A DNA stretch of 64,000 nt from Saccharibacillus nicotianae (GTDB taxonomy: Bacteria; Bacillota; Bacilli; Paenibacillales; Paenibacillaceae): the NCBI RefSeq assembly GCF_042681745.1, contig NZ_JBHUGF010000011.1, positions 62,001 through 126,000 on the forward strand, given 5' to 3'. The notes beneath the pieces were generated by a model. The model was not told the origin of the DNA. It did not search any database and saw only the letters and a list, made by a program, of their open reading frames with translations. A program made the translations under genes and the position numbers. Each line of letters begins with the position of its first letter. The first letter of the stretch is position 1. Shown piece after piece: positions 42,986 through 52,404 of the stretch.

Positions 42986-44638
42986 ATGTACAAAGTTGAA
43001 TCGCAAGCAAGACATTGGGGATGGCGTCACTGGTTGATGTTAGTTATTGTTATGGTATTGGTGGGAGTATCGAGTGTATTTCCTGCTTCTACCGGACATG
43101 CCGCGGCGATCGGGGTAACAGACAATGGATCGTCGATTGTTGTAAATACAGGTGCAGGGCTAGTCTATACCGTAAACAAAGACAATGGAGATATTATATC
43201 TAGCAAAATGAATGGCACCGAACTCAGTAGTTCAGCAGGCAAAGGTTCTCATATCAGTTCGGGTCTGGGATCAGGAGCAGAGGTCACATGGAATACATCT
43301 CCTTCAGGTTCTACAGTAACGATCATCACCAAGACGAGCACATTAACTCATTATTATGTATCTCGCAGTGGTGAAAATATTATCTATATGGCAACGTACA
43401 TAACAGCAGAGCCTTCGGTTGGCGAACTGCGTTATATTTTCAGAGGTAACGGAAGTGTACTGACGGGTGTTCCTGCCAATTCCAATATCCGCAACAATAC
43501 AGGGGCGATAGAAAGTCAGGATGTATTTGGATTATCTAACGGTCAGACGGCATCCAAGTATTATGGTAACGATCAAGCCAAAGACTTGAGTGTACGTGGA
43601 GTCACTGGTAATGGTGTAGGTGTATTTATGGCGTATGGTAATCGGGAGAAAAGTTCAGGAGGACCTTTTTTCCGGGATATTCAATTTCAGAGCGGTGGAG
43701 ATACTGAAGTCTACAATTATATGAACTCCGGTCATGAGCAGACAGAAGATTGGCGGCTTGGTCTACATGGCCCTTATGCGCTGATCTTTACTACAGGCTC
43801 AACGCCAAGTGTACCGGACTTTAGCTGGATGTCTGGACTAGGATTAACCGGTTGGGTATCCAGTCGTGGAGCGGTTGTTTTAAATGGATTATCGGGTATG
43901 GTGAGCGGTTCCACGTATACTGTAGGGTTCGCTAATAGTACGGCTCAATACTGGACAACCGCTTCATCTAGCGGAGCCGCTGTGCGCCGTGATATGATCC
44001 CCGGAACGTATACAATGACCGTCTATAAGGGTGAGTTAAGTGTCTATAAAGAAAGCGTCAATGTCAACGCAGGTGGTACAACGACGATTAATACAAGAAC
44101 CATTTCAGGTGATCCTGCAAGCAAATCAGCTTTATGGCGTATCGGCGCATGGGATGGCACACCGCTAGACTTTTTGAATGGACAAACGATTGCTGTCCGT
44201 CACCCATCAGATAGTCGTAATGCAAGTTGGGGCCCTGTGACGTATGCGGTCGGTGGTACAACCAACAAGTTCCCTGCTATTCAATTCAGAGGGCAAAATT
44301 CACCGACCAAAATCACATTTAATCTAACAGCAGCTCAAGCGGCTTCAGCACATGTACTGAATATTGGAATTACTGCCGCGTATAATAACGGTCGCCCTAG
44401 CGTGACCGTAAACAATACGGCTTTAACTAATCCAGCTGCTTCCACTCAACCGAACTCGCGTAGCTTTACGATTGGAACATACCGTGGCAACAACACTACA
44501 TTTTCATGGACAATCCCTTCCTCTGCTCTAGTGACAGGCACGAATACAATCTCGATCACTCCGATCAGCGGTTCCAGTGATCTCGGAAATTGGCTGAGTG
44601 CAGGATGGGTGTATGATGCAGTAGAGTTGCTCAATTGA
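42986..44638 (+). CDS. rhamnogalacturonan lyase-like polysaccharide lyase (PL4 type), secreted
   Basis: About 550 residues. A signal peptide with a Trp-rich start ends near ASTGHAAA. The middle has the beta-sandwich of the PL4 family, with GLVYTVNKDNGDIISSKMNG and TEDWRLGLHGPYALIFTTG, then an fn3-like domain around GTYTMTVYKGELSVYKE, and a C-terminal CBM-like module (SALWRIGAWDGTPLDFLNG to the end AGWVYDAVELLN). It cleaves the rhamnogalacturonan I backbone outside the cell. The start is ATG 42986: GGAGGG is nine bases upstream of it but only three from ATG 42980. A perfect cre match precedes it. Confidence 0.87.
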   Translation: MYKVESQARHWGWRHWLMLVIVMVLVGVSSVFPASTGHAAAIGVTDNGSSIVVNTGAGLVYTVNKDNGDIISSKMNGTELSSSAGKGSHISSGLGSGAEVTWNTSPSGSTVTIITKTSTLTHYYVSRSGENIIYMATYITAEPSVGELRYIFRGNGSVLTGVPANSNIRNNTGAIESQDVFGLSNGQTASKYYGNDQAKDLSVRGVTGNGVGVFMAYGNREKSSGGPFFRDIQFQSGGDTEVYNYMNSGHEQTEDWRLGLHGPYALIFTTGSTPSVPDFSWMSGLGLTGWVSSRGAVVLNGLSGMVSGSTYTVGFANSTAQYWTTASSSGAAVRRDMIPGTYTMTVYKGELSVYKESVNVNAGGTTTINTRTISGDPASKSALWRIGAWDGTPLDFLNGQTIAVRHPSDSRNASWGPVTYAVGGTTNKFPAIQFRGQNSPTKITFNLTAAQAASAHVLNIGITAAYNNGRPSVTVNNTALTNPAASTQPNSRSFTIGTYRGNNTTFSWTIPSSALVTGTNTISITPISGSSDLGNWLSAGWVYDAVELLN

Positions 44639-44666
44639 GAGGTTAGAAATAGAACTATAAATGATC

Positions 44667-44709
44667 AAAAGCGGCTTTAAGTTCGTAGTAGAACTTGAAG
44701 CCGCTTTTT
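44667..44709. terminator. bidirectional intrinsic terminator
   Basis: A long stem AAAAGCGGCTT...AGTTC / GAACTT...AAGCCGCTTTTT lies between the convergent lyase and lipoprotein genes. Confidence 0.85.
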
Positions 44710-44768
44710 GATGCTTATGATATTAGATAGAATTTCGTAGCTATATTTATTTTAAAGTAGTATCTCAT

Positions 44769-45266
44769 TCAACGTAATCCCTCAGGTGTTTGGCTGAGTT
44801 GTCCATAAGCGATTCCATTCATGTTGTTGCCATTCGATCTATATTGAATAGTATACTTTCCTGAATCTAAGCCTGTAGGATAATCAATATTACTATTCCA
44901 AGTCAAAATTTTATTGGGTTTTACTTGATCTGTAAAAATTTCTTTTCCTGTTTCATTATTTACAAGACTAAAGGTAATGAATAATTTACTTTTGTTTATT
45001 ATTTTCAATTGAAAAAAGTTGTGTTCAGCATCGATTGAAAAATTTGATGTAGGATTCTTGCCTGCAAGCACAGTTTCAAACGAAAATGGATTAGGTACTT
45101 GAGTATCTTTGGTTTCTAGAGTGGTTGCCTTTTCAGGAATAGCTATTTCCTGTTGTAAATTATGTTTAGTTGAAGTTGATTCTTGTTCTGTATTATCGTT
45201 TGCACTACAAGCAGATATGTAAAAAAAGATCATTAAGAATACAATAATGAGACTACTCACTTTCAT
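44769..45266 (-). CDS. hypothetical lipoprotein
   Basis: 165 residues. Signal peptide with lipobox (YISAC), a Thr/Glu-rich linker of about 45 residues, then a small beta-sandwich-like domain (FFQLKIINKSKLFITFSLVN, YTIQYRSNGNNMNGIAYG). Lipid-anchored on the outer face of the membrane. No family recognised. GAAGG stands eight bases before ATG 45266. It is a single gene, convergent with the lyase gene. Confidence 0.8.
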   Translation of the reverse strand: MKVSSLIIVFLMIFFYISACSANDNTEQESTSTKHNLQQEIAIPEKATTLETKDTQVPNPFSFETVLAGKNPTSNFSIDAEHNFFQLKIINKSKLFITFSLVNNETGKEIFTDQVKPNKILTWNSNIDYPTGLDSGKYTIQYRSNGNNMNGIAYGQLSQTPEGLR

Positions 45267-45518
45267 ACAACATACCTTCTTTTCTATAAAAGTAATAAAT
45301 GCTGATTTATCTTATCACAACTATAGATACCTTAAAAATATAAAACCTATTAATACGCTTATTATATTCTCTGCTTAGTCACTGGAAAAAAACGTTGTCT
45401 TCAAATAAACTTAATAAATATTACAAGAAGAGATGAATATGAATAATTTATTTTATACTGTTCTATACTGGATCAAAGAAAAATACATCGTTTTGGTTTA
45501 TAGAAGGGAGATTTTGAA

Positions 45519-45977
45519 ATGATTCAAGGAATTTTCGAAACGCATATTAATGTCAGTGACTACAAAAAATCAGCAGCATTTTACGAGAAATTGTTACATA
45601 TTATTCCGCTTCATCATGATCCTTTTCGGAAATCCAAGTTCTATTGGGTTGGCAAGCCGGGGGAATCGATGCTAGGGATTCGGGAAAATTATCCGTCATC
45701 GCTTATTCAACGTCAGCATTTTGCTTTTCGCATTGCGTTAGAAGATATGCCTCAGGCTCGTGGGTATCTAGAAGGGTTAGGCATCGCAACGACTAACTTT
45801 TTTGGAGAAAGTGCTGAGCAGTTATCCGTATTTCCATTTATGCCTGCGGTCTCGATTTATTTTGCAGATCCAGATGGTCATTCGATAGAATTGCTGGCAA
45901 TGTTGGAAGATGAACCTAGAGCCGATCTGGATATTATGTCCTGGAAAGAATGGGAGACTCTTCATGGAAGAGAGTAA
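45519..45977 (+). CDS. VOC-superfamily (glyoxalase/dioxygenase-like) protein
   Basis: 152 residues with the paired beta-alpha-beta modules of the vicinal oxygen chelate fold. Metal-ligand positions are suggested by the first-strand His in IFETHINVSDYKKSAAFYEKLL, by RQHFAFRI and by SIYFADPDGHSIELLAM, where the last Glu is typical. Members act in detoxification (glyoxalase, fosfomycin or bleomycin resistance) or ring cleavage; which one is open. GAAGGGAG lies upstream of ATG 45519. The next gene follows after 40 bp and may be co-transcribed. The 250 bp before it show nothing clear. Confidence 0.85.
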   Translation: MIQGIFETHINVSDYKKSAAFYEKLLHIIPLHHDPFRKSKFYWVGKPGESMLGIRENYPSSLIQRQHFAFRIALEDMPQARGYLEGLGIATTNFFGESAEQLSVFPFMPAVSIYFADPDGHSIELLAMLEDEPRADLDIMSWKEWETLHGRE

Positions 45978-46017
45978 GCATTCGTATTTCTTTACTTATT
46001 AAAAAAGGAGGTCAACT

Positions 46018-46419
46018 ATGGATCAATTGGAGCAGGTTATTGATACGTACGGATTGATACCACAGATAGAGCATATACATACTATTCGCACATTACTACA
46101 AGAAGAATGTGCGAATAGTCAGCGTGAAGATCATGAGTATATGAGACTGTTATGCGTACAGTTATTTTCGCTAGGACAGCTAGAAGATACACGATTGATC
46201 TGGCAAGCCAAACGTCTCAGTATGGACTCATTTGTTATGATCGATGTGCAATTATTATGCGGAGCTGGCTTAGAACAGACCAAGTTATATCTACTAGATA
46301 TAGATGAAGAAGAAGCTACCGCCGAACTAGCTTATTTAGAAAAGTGTGAATCCGCAGGGGATTTTGAAGATTTTAGTAAGGAAGAGTGGATAGAGCAAGC
46401 TAAGTTATATTATGTATAA
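46018..46419 (+). CDS. hypothetical protein, immunity-like
   Basis: 133 residues, acidic and mainly helical, without signal or membrane segments. Ordered blocks such as LLCVQLFSLGQLEDTRLIW, VQLLCGAGLEQTKLYL and ESAGDFEDFSKEEW look like a compact helical repeat protein. The pattern is one I associate with small Bacillota proteins of unknown function, often near polymorphic toxins, but no named domain is assigned. Very strong AAAGGAGG site. Convergent with the next small gene, only six bases away. Confidence 0.7.
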   Translation: MDQLEQVIDTYGLIPQIEHIHTIRTLLQEECANSQREDHEYMRLLCVQLFSLGQLEDTRLIWQAKRLSMDSFVMIDVQLLCGAGLEQTKLYLLDIDEEEATAELAYLEKCESAGDFEDFSKEEWIEQAKLYYV

Positions 46420-46425
46420 AGTCCT

Positions 46426-46713
46426 TCATGTAGGGATAGATAAGGATTTGCTGGAAGAAGAGGAAGTATGTATTTCTGTAATAACATGATAAACGGCTTG
46501 TACAATTTTTTCAGATTCATAGTAGGGATCAAAAAAGATATCAGCCGGAAATTCGATATCTACTATGCAATCTGGAGACAAAATTAATTCTTGTAATTGA
46601 ATTTCAAATCGTAATGAATCTTCGAACGTATACCCATCTCGATCCCGATAACAACACATCGCATCAATGTCCTCTATTTCGATAATTAACGTGGCATTCG
46701 CTGTGAACTGCAT
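46426..46713 (-). CDS. hypothetical small protein
   Basis: 95 residues, acidic. It opens with a beta strand (FTANATLIIEIEDIDAM), then DGYTFEDSLRFEIQLQELIL, and ends in a Ser run. No family recognised. A good AAAGGAGAG site stands before ATG 46713. It lies on the minus strand, convergent with the preceding gene; no terminator separates them. The 263 bp to its right, before the surface-protein gene, contain a cre-like sequence on the minus strand (46765-46779, one mismatch). Confidence 0.7.
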   Translation of the reverse strand: MQFTANATLIIEIEDIDAMCCYRDRDGYTFEDSLRFEIQLQELILSPDCIVDIEFPADIFFDPYYESEKIVQAVYHVITEIHTSSSSSKSLSIPT

Positions 46714-46976
46714 GGTTGAACTCTCCTTTGTATTAAAGTTCTATCTTATAGTATGTATTATAAAAGATAACGCTTACTTTTGGATGACTTTATCCTAATT
46801 TAAATTATTAAAGGATTCCTTATCATTTATAGGAAGTAAATAAGTAGATTGTGATATTATGGGAAAGTAACTATTTATTATTGTTCTATACTAACCAAAA
46901 GGTGGTGAAATGAAGAAATAGAAGTAAAGAACATAATCAATAAAAATGAATTTTAAAAGAGATAGGGGATAAGTTA

Positions 46977-49900
46977 ATGAAGAAGGTTTTTCTAAAAAGA
47001 ATAGTTTCACTTAGTGTTATATCTACTTTACTTCTATCTGGAGTAGTTCCATTGAAAGATGCAACAGTTGGCGCAGCGCAGGCGCAAAAAGCAAACTCTT
47101 CATTTGGCGATGTTCAAGGACATTGGGGACAACATGCAATTGAGAAGTGGAATAAGTATGGTATTGTAAAAGGCTCTAATGGTGATTTTAGACCTAACGC
47201 ACCGGTAACAAGGGCTGAATTTGCTGTAATGATCAATAATATTATGAAATACATAGAGGAAGGAAATAAAGAGTTTTCTGATATAAGTGAAGGGCAGTGG
47301 TATGCCGATTCTATGCGTAAATTAAGTACGGCTTCTGTCTTAAATGGAATAGATGGCAAAGCTTTACCACAAAATAAGATCACAAGACAAGAAGCAGCTA
47401 CTTTGATTGCAGGCGCTTTTCAGATAGACAGCGAAGCAACTGTACCTACCTTTAAAGATAATCAACAAATTGCTGATTGGGCGCATAAATCTGTTCAAGC
47501 TTTAGCATCAAAAGCTGTTATGAGTGGCTTGCCAAACGGTACATTCGGTCCCAAAGCGAACTTAACTCGTGCTGAAGCGGTCACTATTTTTGATCATTTG
47601 ATCCAAACATTAGTAACACAGCCGGGGCAATATCAAGAAGATGTAGAGGGTAATATGGTTATCAATACACCAGACGTTGTACTAAATAATTCCAAAATTA
47701 CAGGTAATCTTTATCTTACACAAGGTGTGGGTGAAGGTGAAGTGACATTGAATAATGTTACTGTTAGTGGCTCTGTCTATGTACAGGGTGGAGGAGAACA
47801 CTCGATTATTTTCAATAACTCAACGGTACAGCAATCGTTAAATATCAATAAATATAATGGTAAAGTTCGTATCCAAGCTAAAGGAAATACGACTATTCCA
47901 GTGACTATACTGAATAGTGGAGCCTCTCTGGTGACTACCGAAGGAGCGGAACGCGCTTTTGACAGTGTAGAAATTTCATCTCGTATTCCTCAAGCGCAGG
48001 CTGTGAACTTGGATGGTAATTTTAATAAAGTAACCAATCAATCCTCACAGACATCGATTACAGCTAACGGAAATATTAAGTTATTGGTAGCCAATGTAGC
48101 CACTCAGCTTGCGGGGAATGTAAAAATCGATACTACACAAAAAGGCAGTTCCGATGTAGTGGTGAATAGAACAACAGTACCAACTACTGAATCGACGACT
48201 CCTGCTACAAATGGAACAAATGCAGCAACTTCATTTGGCGGCGGTGGAGGTGGTGGTGGAACATCTACATCTACTGTGGCTGTTCAAGGAGTCGCTATTG
48301 TACCTAATACAGTATCTTTGCAAGTAGGACAAAGCCAACAATTAGTAGCTACAATCACTCCTAATATGGCGACTAATCCTCAAGTAGTCTGGGCTGCTTC
48401 TCCTGAAAGTACTACAATTCTTTCTGTAAGCGCAAATGGACAGGTAACTGCTAAAGCTCCAGGAATCGGTAAAGTTACGGCAACGACTAAAGATGGTGGA
48501 TTCATAGCTAAAGCTACTGTAAAGGTTAGCTCCTCAATGATCGCATCAGGATTAACTTTATCTACGTATGAAAGAGATTTGGTTGATTCTAATATACTTG
48601 TAGATTCGTCTACAGAAAAAAATAACAAAAATATTAAAGTAACCCGTTATGAAAAATCGTCTCAACAAGAAAATGGATATACTGCTGATTTAACAGCACA
48701 AGCACCTTTGCAAAAGCAGAGTTCATCGGTGACTTATGCGGTATATGCTGTTGTAGGATTAACTGATAATGCGGGTCAACCACTTGATAGTTCTACTGTT
48801 CAAATGACAGTGAGCCACGACACGTATACATCTGATCGTTCTTCATCATCTGTAGAAAGTTATAAAAACGGAAAATTTCTTGTTCGTCTGAACATGTCTA
48901 ATCCTAATCAAGTGAATATTTATAATGTTATCGCATCTCAAAATGGAGCGCCTAATCTGTCGATGAAAATTACGTATCATCCGGTAGACAGTGTACCCAA
49001 TCCACAAAATAGCGATGCTCTATTCACTGCGTTAGAAAAAAAATATCTAGGTAGTAATAGTGGCGCAAGTAATATTGTAAGTGATCTAATATTACCGTCT
49101 TCATTGCCAGATTATACCGGTGTAAAAATCGACTGGACAACAGATCAAGCGCAAGTTGTCGGTCTTGATGGCAAAGTGACAAGAGACGCCGAAAATGATC
49201 AACTTGTGAAGTTAACAGCTACACTTAGCGGTACGCTAGAAGATACTCATACGTATAATGTAATTGTACGTTCTCCAAAAACAGGGATTGTACATCATAG
49301 TGACTATGTGGACAGTTACTTTGTTAAAGGCTATCCACAAGCTTATATCAAAAATGGAACGATCCATGTGAAGTACGCATTGAACCAACCAGGTGAAGTG
49401 TATATGGTGATTCATGGTCTAAAAGGTGCTCAATCTGCAAGTGTAACATCTGTTCTACAAGGAGCTAGTGAAGCAGGTATAGAACCGACAGGCATCTTAG
49501 CGTGGCCTTATTTCGATATTAATAAAAATCAAGTAGGTCAGGTACAAGACTTCGATACAGGTGTTGGTCTTTCCGTTATAGATAGTGATCGGATCAATAT
49601 TGAATTTGTAATTAAAGATGCTCAATCATCGTACACATCTAATCAAGTAACAACTCTTTCATTAGACGAAGCGACTACACAAGTAGATTCTCCATACAAT
49701 CTTGGTCTAAGAACGACATATGTTAATGATGCTAGAGATACGATTCGTATTTATTACTATCAAAAGCTTGATCCTAATTCTGTACCTTCCCCAGAAGATT
49801 TCACATTGGCTTATCGTTATGGTGGAGTTGGAAAAGTGAAGTCAGTAAGTATACACAATTATCAAACCGAGAAAGCTTGGCCGGCTTCCTATGTAGAGTT

Positions 49901-50759
49901 GAAAGCAGAAAATCTAGCAACTGAAGTGTACGTAAGTTATAGTGGGAATCAATTACAAGATCTTAGTTCTGTGCCTGTTAAGATGCCGACATATGAACGC
50001 CATCTCAATTTACCAAGAACGGAAGAACTTAATTCGATTTATATTAGTGTAGATCGTAAAACAATAGACGTAACTATCAATCCAGGATGGACTCCAGAAG
50101 ATAATGCTTCGTTCAGCGGGGATATTCTTTCTAAATTTACTGTAGAGATCGCAGGGAAAACCTATCATCCTATCTCAGCAAAACCTACTATATCGGTTGA
50201 TGCATTTGCTAGTACAGCTACGATGAACAATCTTAGCTATTTGTTGACATTTGAACAGTCTTTACCAGAGGGTGAAGCAGTACTCAAACTAGATACAAAT
50301 GGTGTGAAGAATTGGGCAGGCGATACTTTTGCTTCCGAACTCAAAAGAAACTACTTTTCTCAAATGATAGATGCAGGAGTACCTGAAGCACAGTATTCGC
50401 AACAATCTGGACAAATAGCTTTAATATTTGCGCCTGATTACAATAGTAAGGGCGGCTCGAGCAACGTAGCAGGTATGATGGTCAAAGTAGATGGTCAGGA
50501 ATATTTGCTTCGTGGAACGATTGCTTCAGAGTATAATTTTAAATGGACTCCAGAAGGTCACTATCAGGGAGAAAGAAACCTCTTATTTATTGATCTTAAT
50601 GACCCGTATGCAGCTAAAGTGAAAGAAGCTATAGATAAAGGTCAAAATATTGAAATCAAATATACACGTTCTGTTGAAGAATTTAAACATCAGTTAACAG
50701 ATCAAACAGGTACACCATTATCTAATTTTGGATATGTTAATGTAACCAAAGTAGATTAA
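46977..50759 (+). CDS. large SLH-domain surface protein with Ig-like modules
   Basis: 1260 residues, exported. Signal peptide (to about 33), three N-terminal SLH repeats (about 40-215; HWGQHAIEKWNKYGIVKG, then GLPNGTFGPKANLTRAEAV) that bind pyruvylated wall polymer, a beta-helix-like region (about 220-400; NNSKITGNLYLTQG), a Gly run near 425, a Big_2 Ig-like domain (about 435-520; VSLQVGQSQQLVATITPN), an atrophied Big-type module near 690-770, and a long C-terminal beta-rich part of unknown role. Probably an S-layer or adhesin-type protein. AGGGGA lies upstream of ATG 46977. A tiny ORF (ATG AAG AAA TAG) with its own ribosome site lies in the leader at 46910. Confidence 0.88.
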   Translation: MKKVFLKRIVSLSVISTLLLSGVVPLKDATVGAAQAQKANSSFGDVQGHWGQHAIEKWNKYGIVKGSNGDFRPNAPVTRAEFAVMINNIMKYIEEGNKEFSDISEGQWYADSMRKLSTASVLNGIDGKALPQNKITRQEAATLIAGAFQIDSEATVPTFKDNQQIADWAHKSVQALASKAVMSGLPNGTFGPKANLTRAEAVTIFDHLIQTLVTQPGQYQEDVEGNMVINTPDVVLNNSKITGNLYLTQGVGEGEVTLNNVTVSGSVYVQGGGEHSIIFNNSTVQQSLNINKYNGKVRIQAKGNTTIPVTILNSGASLVTTEGAERAFDSVEISSRIPQAQAVNLDGNFNKVTNQSSQTSITANGNIKLLVANVATQLAGNVKIDTTQKGSSDVVVNRTTVPTTESTTPATNGTNAATSFGGGGGGGGTSTSTVAVQGVAIVPNTVSLQVGQSQQLVATITPNMATNPQVVWAASPESTTILSVSANGQVTAKAPGIGKVTATTKDGGFIAKATVKVSSSMIASGLTLSTYERDLVDSNILVDSSTEKNNKNIKVTRYEKSSQQENGYTADLTAQAPLQKQSSSVTYAVYAVVGLTDNAGQPLDSSTVQMTVSHDTYTSDRSSSSVESYKNGKFLVRLNMSNPNQVNIYNVIASQNGAPNLSMKITYHPVDSVPNPQNSDALFTALEKKYLGSNSGASNIVSDLILPSSLPDYTGVKIDWTTDQAQVVGLDGKVTRDAENDQLVKLTATLSGTLEDTHTYNVIVRSPKTGIVHHSDYVDSYFVKGYPQAYIKNGTIHVKYALNQPGEVYMVIHGLKGAQSASVTSVLQGASEAGIEPTGILAWPYFDINKNQVGQVQDFDTGVGLSVIDSDRINIEFVIKDAQSSYTSNQVTTLSLDEATTQVDSPYNLGLRTTYVNDARDTIRIYYYQKLDPNSVPSPEDFTLAYRYGGVGKVKSVSIHNYQTEKAWPASYVELKAENLATEVYVSYSGNQLQDLSSVPVKMPTYERHLNLPRTEELNSIYISVDRKTIDVTINPGWTPEDNASFSGDILSKFTVEIAGKTYHPISAKPTISVDAFASTATMNNLSYLLTFEQSLPEGEAVLKLDTNGVKNWAGDTFASELKRNYFSQMIDAGVPEAQYSQQSGQIALIFAPDYNSKGGSSNVAGMMVKVDGQEYLLRGTIASEYNFKWTPEGHYQGERNLLFIDLNDPYAAKVKEAIDKGQNIEIKYTRSVEEFKHQLTDQTGTPLSNFGYVNVTKVD

Positions 50760-50818
50760 TTAAGGTAAGAATGTAATACTGTTTGTCTCAACACAAAGTA
50801 ATATACGATTTAATACAG

Positions 50819-50847
50819 AGCAGGCATCGATCAGATGTCTGCTTTTT
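50819..50847 (+). terminator. intrinsic terminator after the surface protein
   Basis: AGCAGGCATC (50819-50828) pairs with GATGTCTGCT (50834-50843, one G-U pair), then T's. Confidence 0.75.
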
Positions 50848-50895
50848 AATCCAAAATAGGAGAAACTTAGAGAATTTAAACGAGGTGATTTGCTG

Positions 50896-51186
50896 ATGGA
50901 CATACTATTCTCTACAAATGAAATACAAGAATTGAAAGATTGCAAAGAGTTATTTGAAGATATGAAGATTGACGATGTAACGGTAGTTTGTTTTGAAATC
51001 ATAGATGATCTAATACATAAAAATAATATGTATCAGCGAGAAGACGTCGTATGTGCTTATGAGCAATTTGAGTTAGCTGTTGAACTATTGAAAGAAATAG
51101 AGTGGTTTGATAGTTCCAGGCTAGAGCATATATTACCTAAGGTGAAGCAATTGCTTATATTCCAAAATGAGGTGAACTGTTGTTAA
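50896..51186 (+). CDS. hypothetical protein, first gene of the immunity-like island
   Basis: 96 residues, acidic, helical (LKDCKELFEDMKIDDVTVV, AYEQFELAVELLKEIEW), ending in Cys-Cys. No family recognised. The start is ATG 50896, with GAGGTGA seven bases upstream; TTG 50890 is in frame but lies too close. It overlaps the next gene by seven bases, so the two are translationally coupled. Size, charge and place at the head of a run of orphan small genes suggest an immunity protein; inference only. Confidence 0.7.
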   Translation: MDILFSTNEIQELKDCKELFEDMKIDDVTVVCFEIIDDLIHKNNMYQREDVVCAYEQFELAVELLKEIEWFDSSRLEHILPKVKQLLIFQNEVNCC

Positions 51187-51668
51187 TCAACTCTAAGATG
51201 CAAATACATCTTGATGAACTTGAAAACACCGAAGTAAAAGCAGGTATTTGTAATATAGAATTTAGTAGTCTTGAGGATATTATTTTTCCGGTTTTTATTG
51301 AATGGGATGAGTGTATTCTTTTAAAACAAAAAGGAAATGCTGATCTACCCACTCATTTTTCACCCGATCCATTTATTACAGATAGAACAGCATTTGAAGC
51401 GTTTTACAATCATGTTCATCTAAATGATCTTCTTGAGGATGTTATGCAACCCAATCTAGTATTTAAAATGGCAATAAAGATCCTCGAAGTTTGGGCATCT
51501 GTACTTTATAGTCAGTTCAATACTCAAAAAAGATTTGTTCTTATTCTTTCTTACGACGGTGAAGGAGTGACTTTACGCTTCTATTCTATTAGAGAGATTG
51601 AATCATCGTGGCTTAACATTTCTTCATTAGAATCATACTCAGACGGACTGATGGTAGTTGAAATCTAA
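51180..51668 (+). CDS. hypothetical protein, immunity-like
   Basis: 162 residues, acidic, with paired strands at the N-terminus (GICNIEFSSLEDIIFPVFIEW) and at the C-terminus (RFVLILSYDGEGVTLRFYSI). No named domain recognised. The start is TTG 51180, five bases after GAGGTGA, inside the end of the preceding gene. Ends shortly before a probable frameshifted gene. Part of the island of small AT-rich genes. Confidence 0.7.
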   Translation: MLINSKMQIHLDELENTEVKAGICNIEFSSLEDIIFPVFIEWDECILLKQKGNADLPTHFSPDPFITDRTAFEAFYNHVHLNDLLEDVMQPNLVFKMAIKILEVWASVLYSQFNTQKRFVLILSYDGEGVTLRFYSIREIESSWLNISSLESYSDGLMVVEI

Positions 51669-51949
51669 AACTAAAGATTTTGAAGAGCAGGGTCAATCCT
51701 TTATTTATGAACGATTGAGAAATACTCTATAAAGTGAACTGGTGTGAGGCTCAGCAAAACAATTATATATATTTTATACTTGAGGAAGATTTATTTACAC
51801 GAGTTAAAAAGAATAATCAAATATCACTGAAATATATAGAAATAGTACAGTTAAATTGGACTGAGGTGATTGAATGTCTATCGATGATCTTAAACAATGG
51901 ATCACTGAACAAGAGGTTGAAAAACGAACGTTACAGGGATTTTGGTTAA
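51658..51949 (+). pseudogene. probable frameshifted small gene
   Basis: Two short open frames join well if one base is shifted near 51720. The first, from TTG 51658, reads KSKTKDFEEQGQSFIYERL and stops at a TAA after RNTL. The second continues with LYKVNWCEAQQNNYIYFILE and ends at 51949, overlapping the next gene by 76 bases. Neither piece has a convincing ribosome site of its own. No family recognised; the true 3' end may differ. Confidence 0.35.
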
Positions 51950-52194
51950 ACTTGAACGATTATCAAAAAGAAGATCCTGATGAGTTCAACCATTTTTTTT
52001 AAAATTTTAGTAGAGATCATCTTGATGTGAAAATAACACAAATAGCATTGATGCTAGGTAATTACCCCGAATATAATCATAATCATGTAATATCCTATGT
52101 TCCAATCATTTACAATGGAAAAAGAATGGGGCTATACCGATTGTTGTTTACTTTAGATGGAAAAATTGATGATGACTATTTTACTATAGAATAG
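51874..52194 (+). pseudogene. small gene interrupted by an in-frame ochre codon
   Basis: ATG 51874 follows GAGGTG. Forty-two codons encode DDLKQWITEQEVEKRTLQGF and onwards to EFNHFF; a TAA at 52000-52002, just after a run of eight T, stops it. The same frame continues for 63 codons (NFSRDHLDVKITQIALMLGN, YVPIIYNGKRMGLYRLLFTL) to TAG 52192-52194. A Lys or Gln codon changed to TAA would explain it: a 106-residue protein broken by one substitution. No family recognised. Confidence 0.65.
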
Positions 52195-52239
52195 TAAAAG
52201 ATTTTAACCAACGATTCCTAGAGAAATGTATTAAATTTC

Positions 52240-52273
52240 GACTTTGAGGGCAACAATCTTTCAAAGTCTTTTC
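52240..52273 (+). terminator. intrinsic terminator in the island
   Basis: GACTTTGA (52240-52247) pairs exactly with TCAAAGTC (52261-52268), followed by TTTTC. It closes the first block of the island. Confidence 0.6.
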
Positions 52274-52287
52274 TTTATTCCTAGCTA

Positions 52288-52404
52288 ATGTCGAATGAAT
52301 CGGGCGGTACGAACGAAAAGAACTTACCCCTCAAGATAGAGGGTTCGAATAATCCTACTTTGGAGGTGAGTAAATATGGTCACAGTATTTTTGTTGCAGC
52401 ATAG
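52288..52404 (+). pseudogene. possible toxin C-terminal fragment overlapping the next immunity gene
   Basis: A 38-codon open stretch (NESGGTNEKNLPLKIEGSNN, then PTLEVSKYGHS) without a ribosome site ends 29 bases inside the next small gene. The composition is protein-like, and the overlap with an immunity-type gene is the layout of toxin/immunity pairs. No toxin domain can be named. Confidence 0.3.

Noticed and set aside
46977..50759. Surface protein as the toxin belonging to the immunity island
   Set aside because: It has SLH and Ig-like modules to the very end, with no HINT, YD repeats or toxin tip, and a terminator separates it from the island.
50760..51002. Minus-strand frame overlapping the first island gene
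   Set aside because: Shadow of the 50896 gene; no start signal.
40810..52002. Programmed stop-codon readthrough or selenocysteine use at TAG 40810 and TAA 52000
   Set aside because: No SECIS-like or readthrough context seen, and TAG/TAA are not selenocysteine codons; nonsense mutation is simpler.
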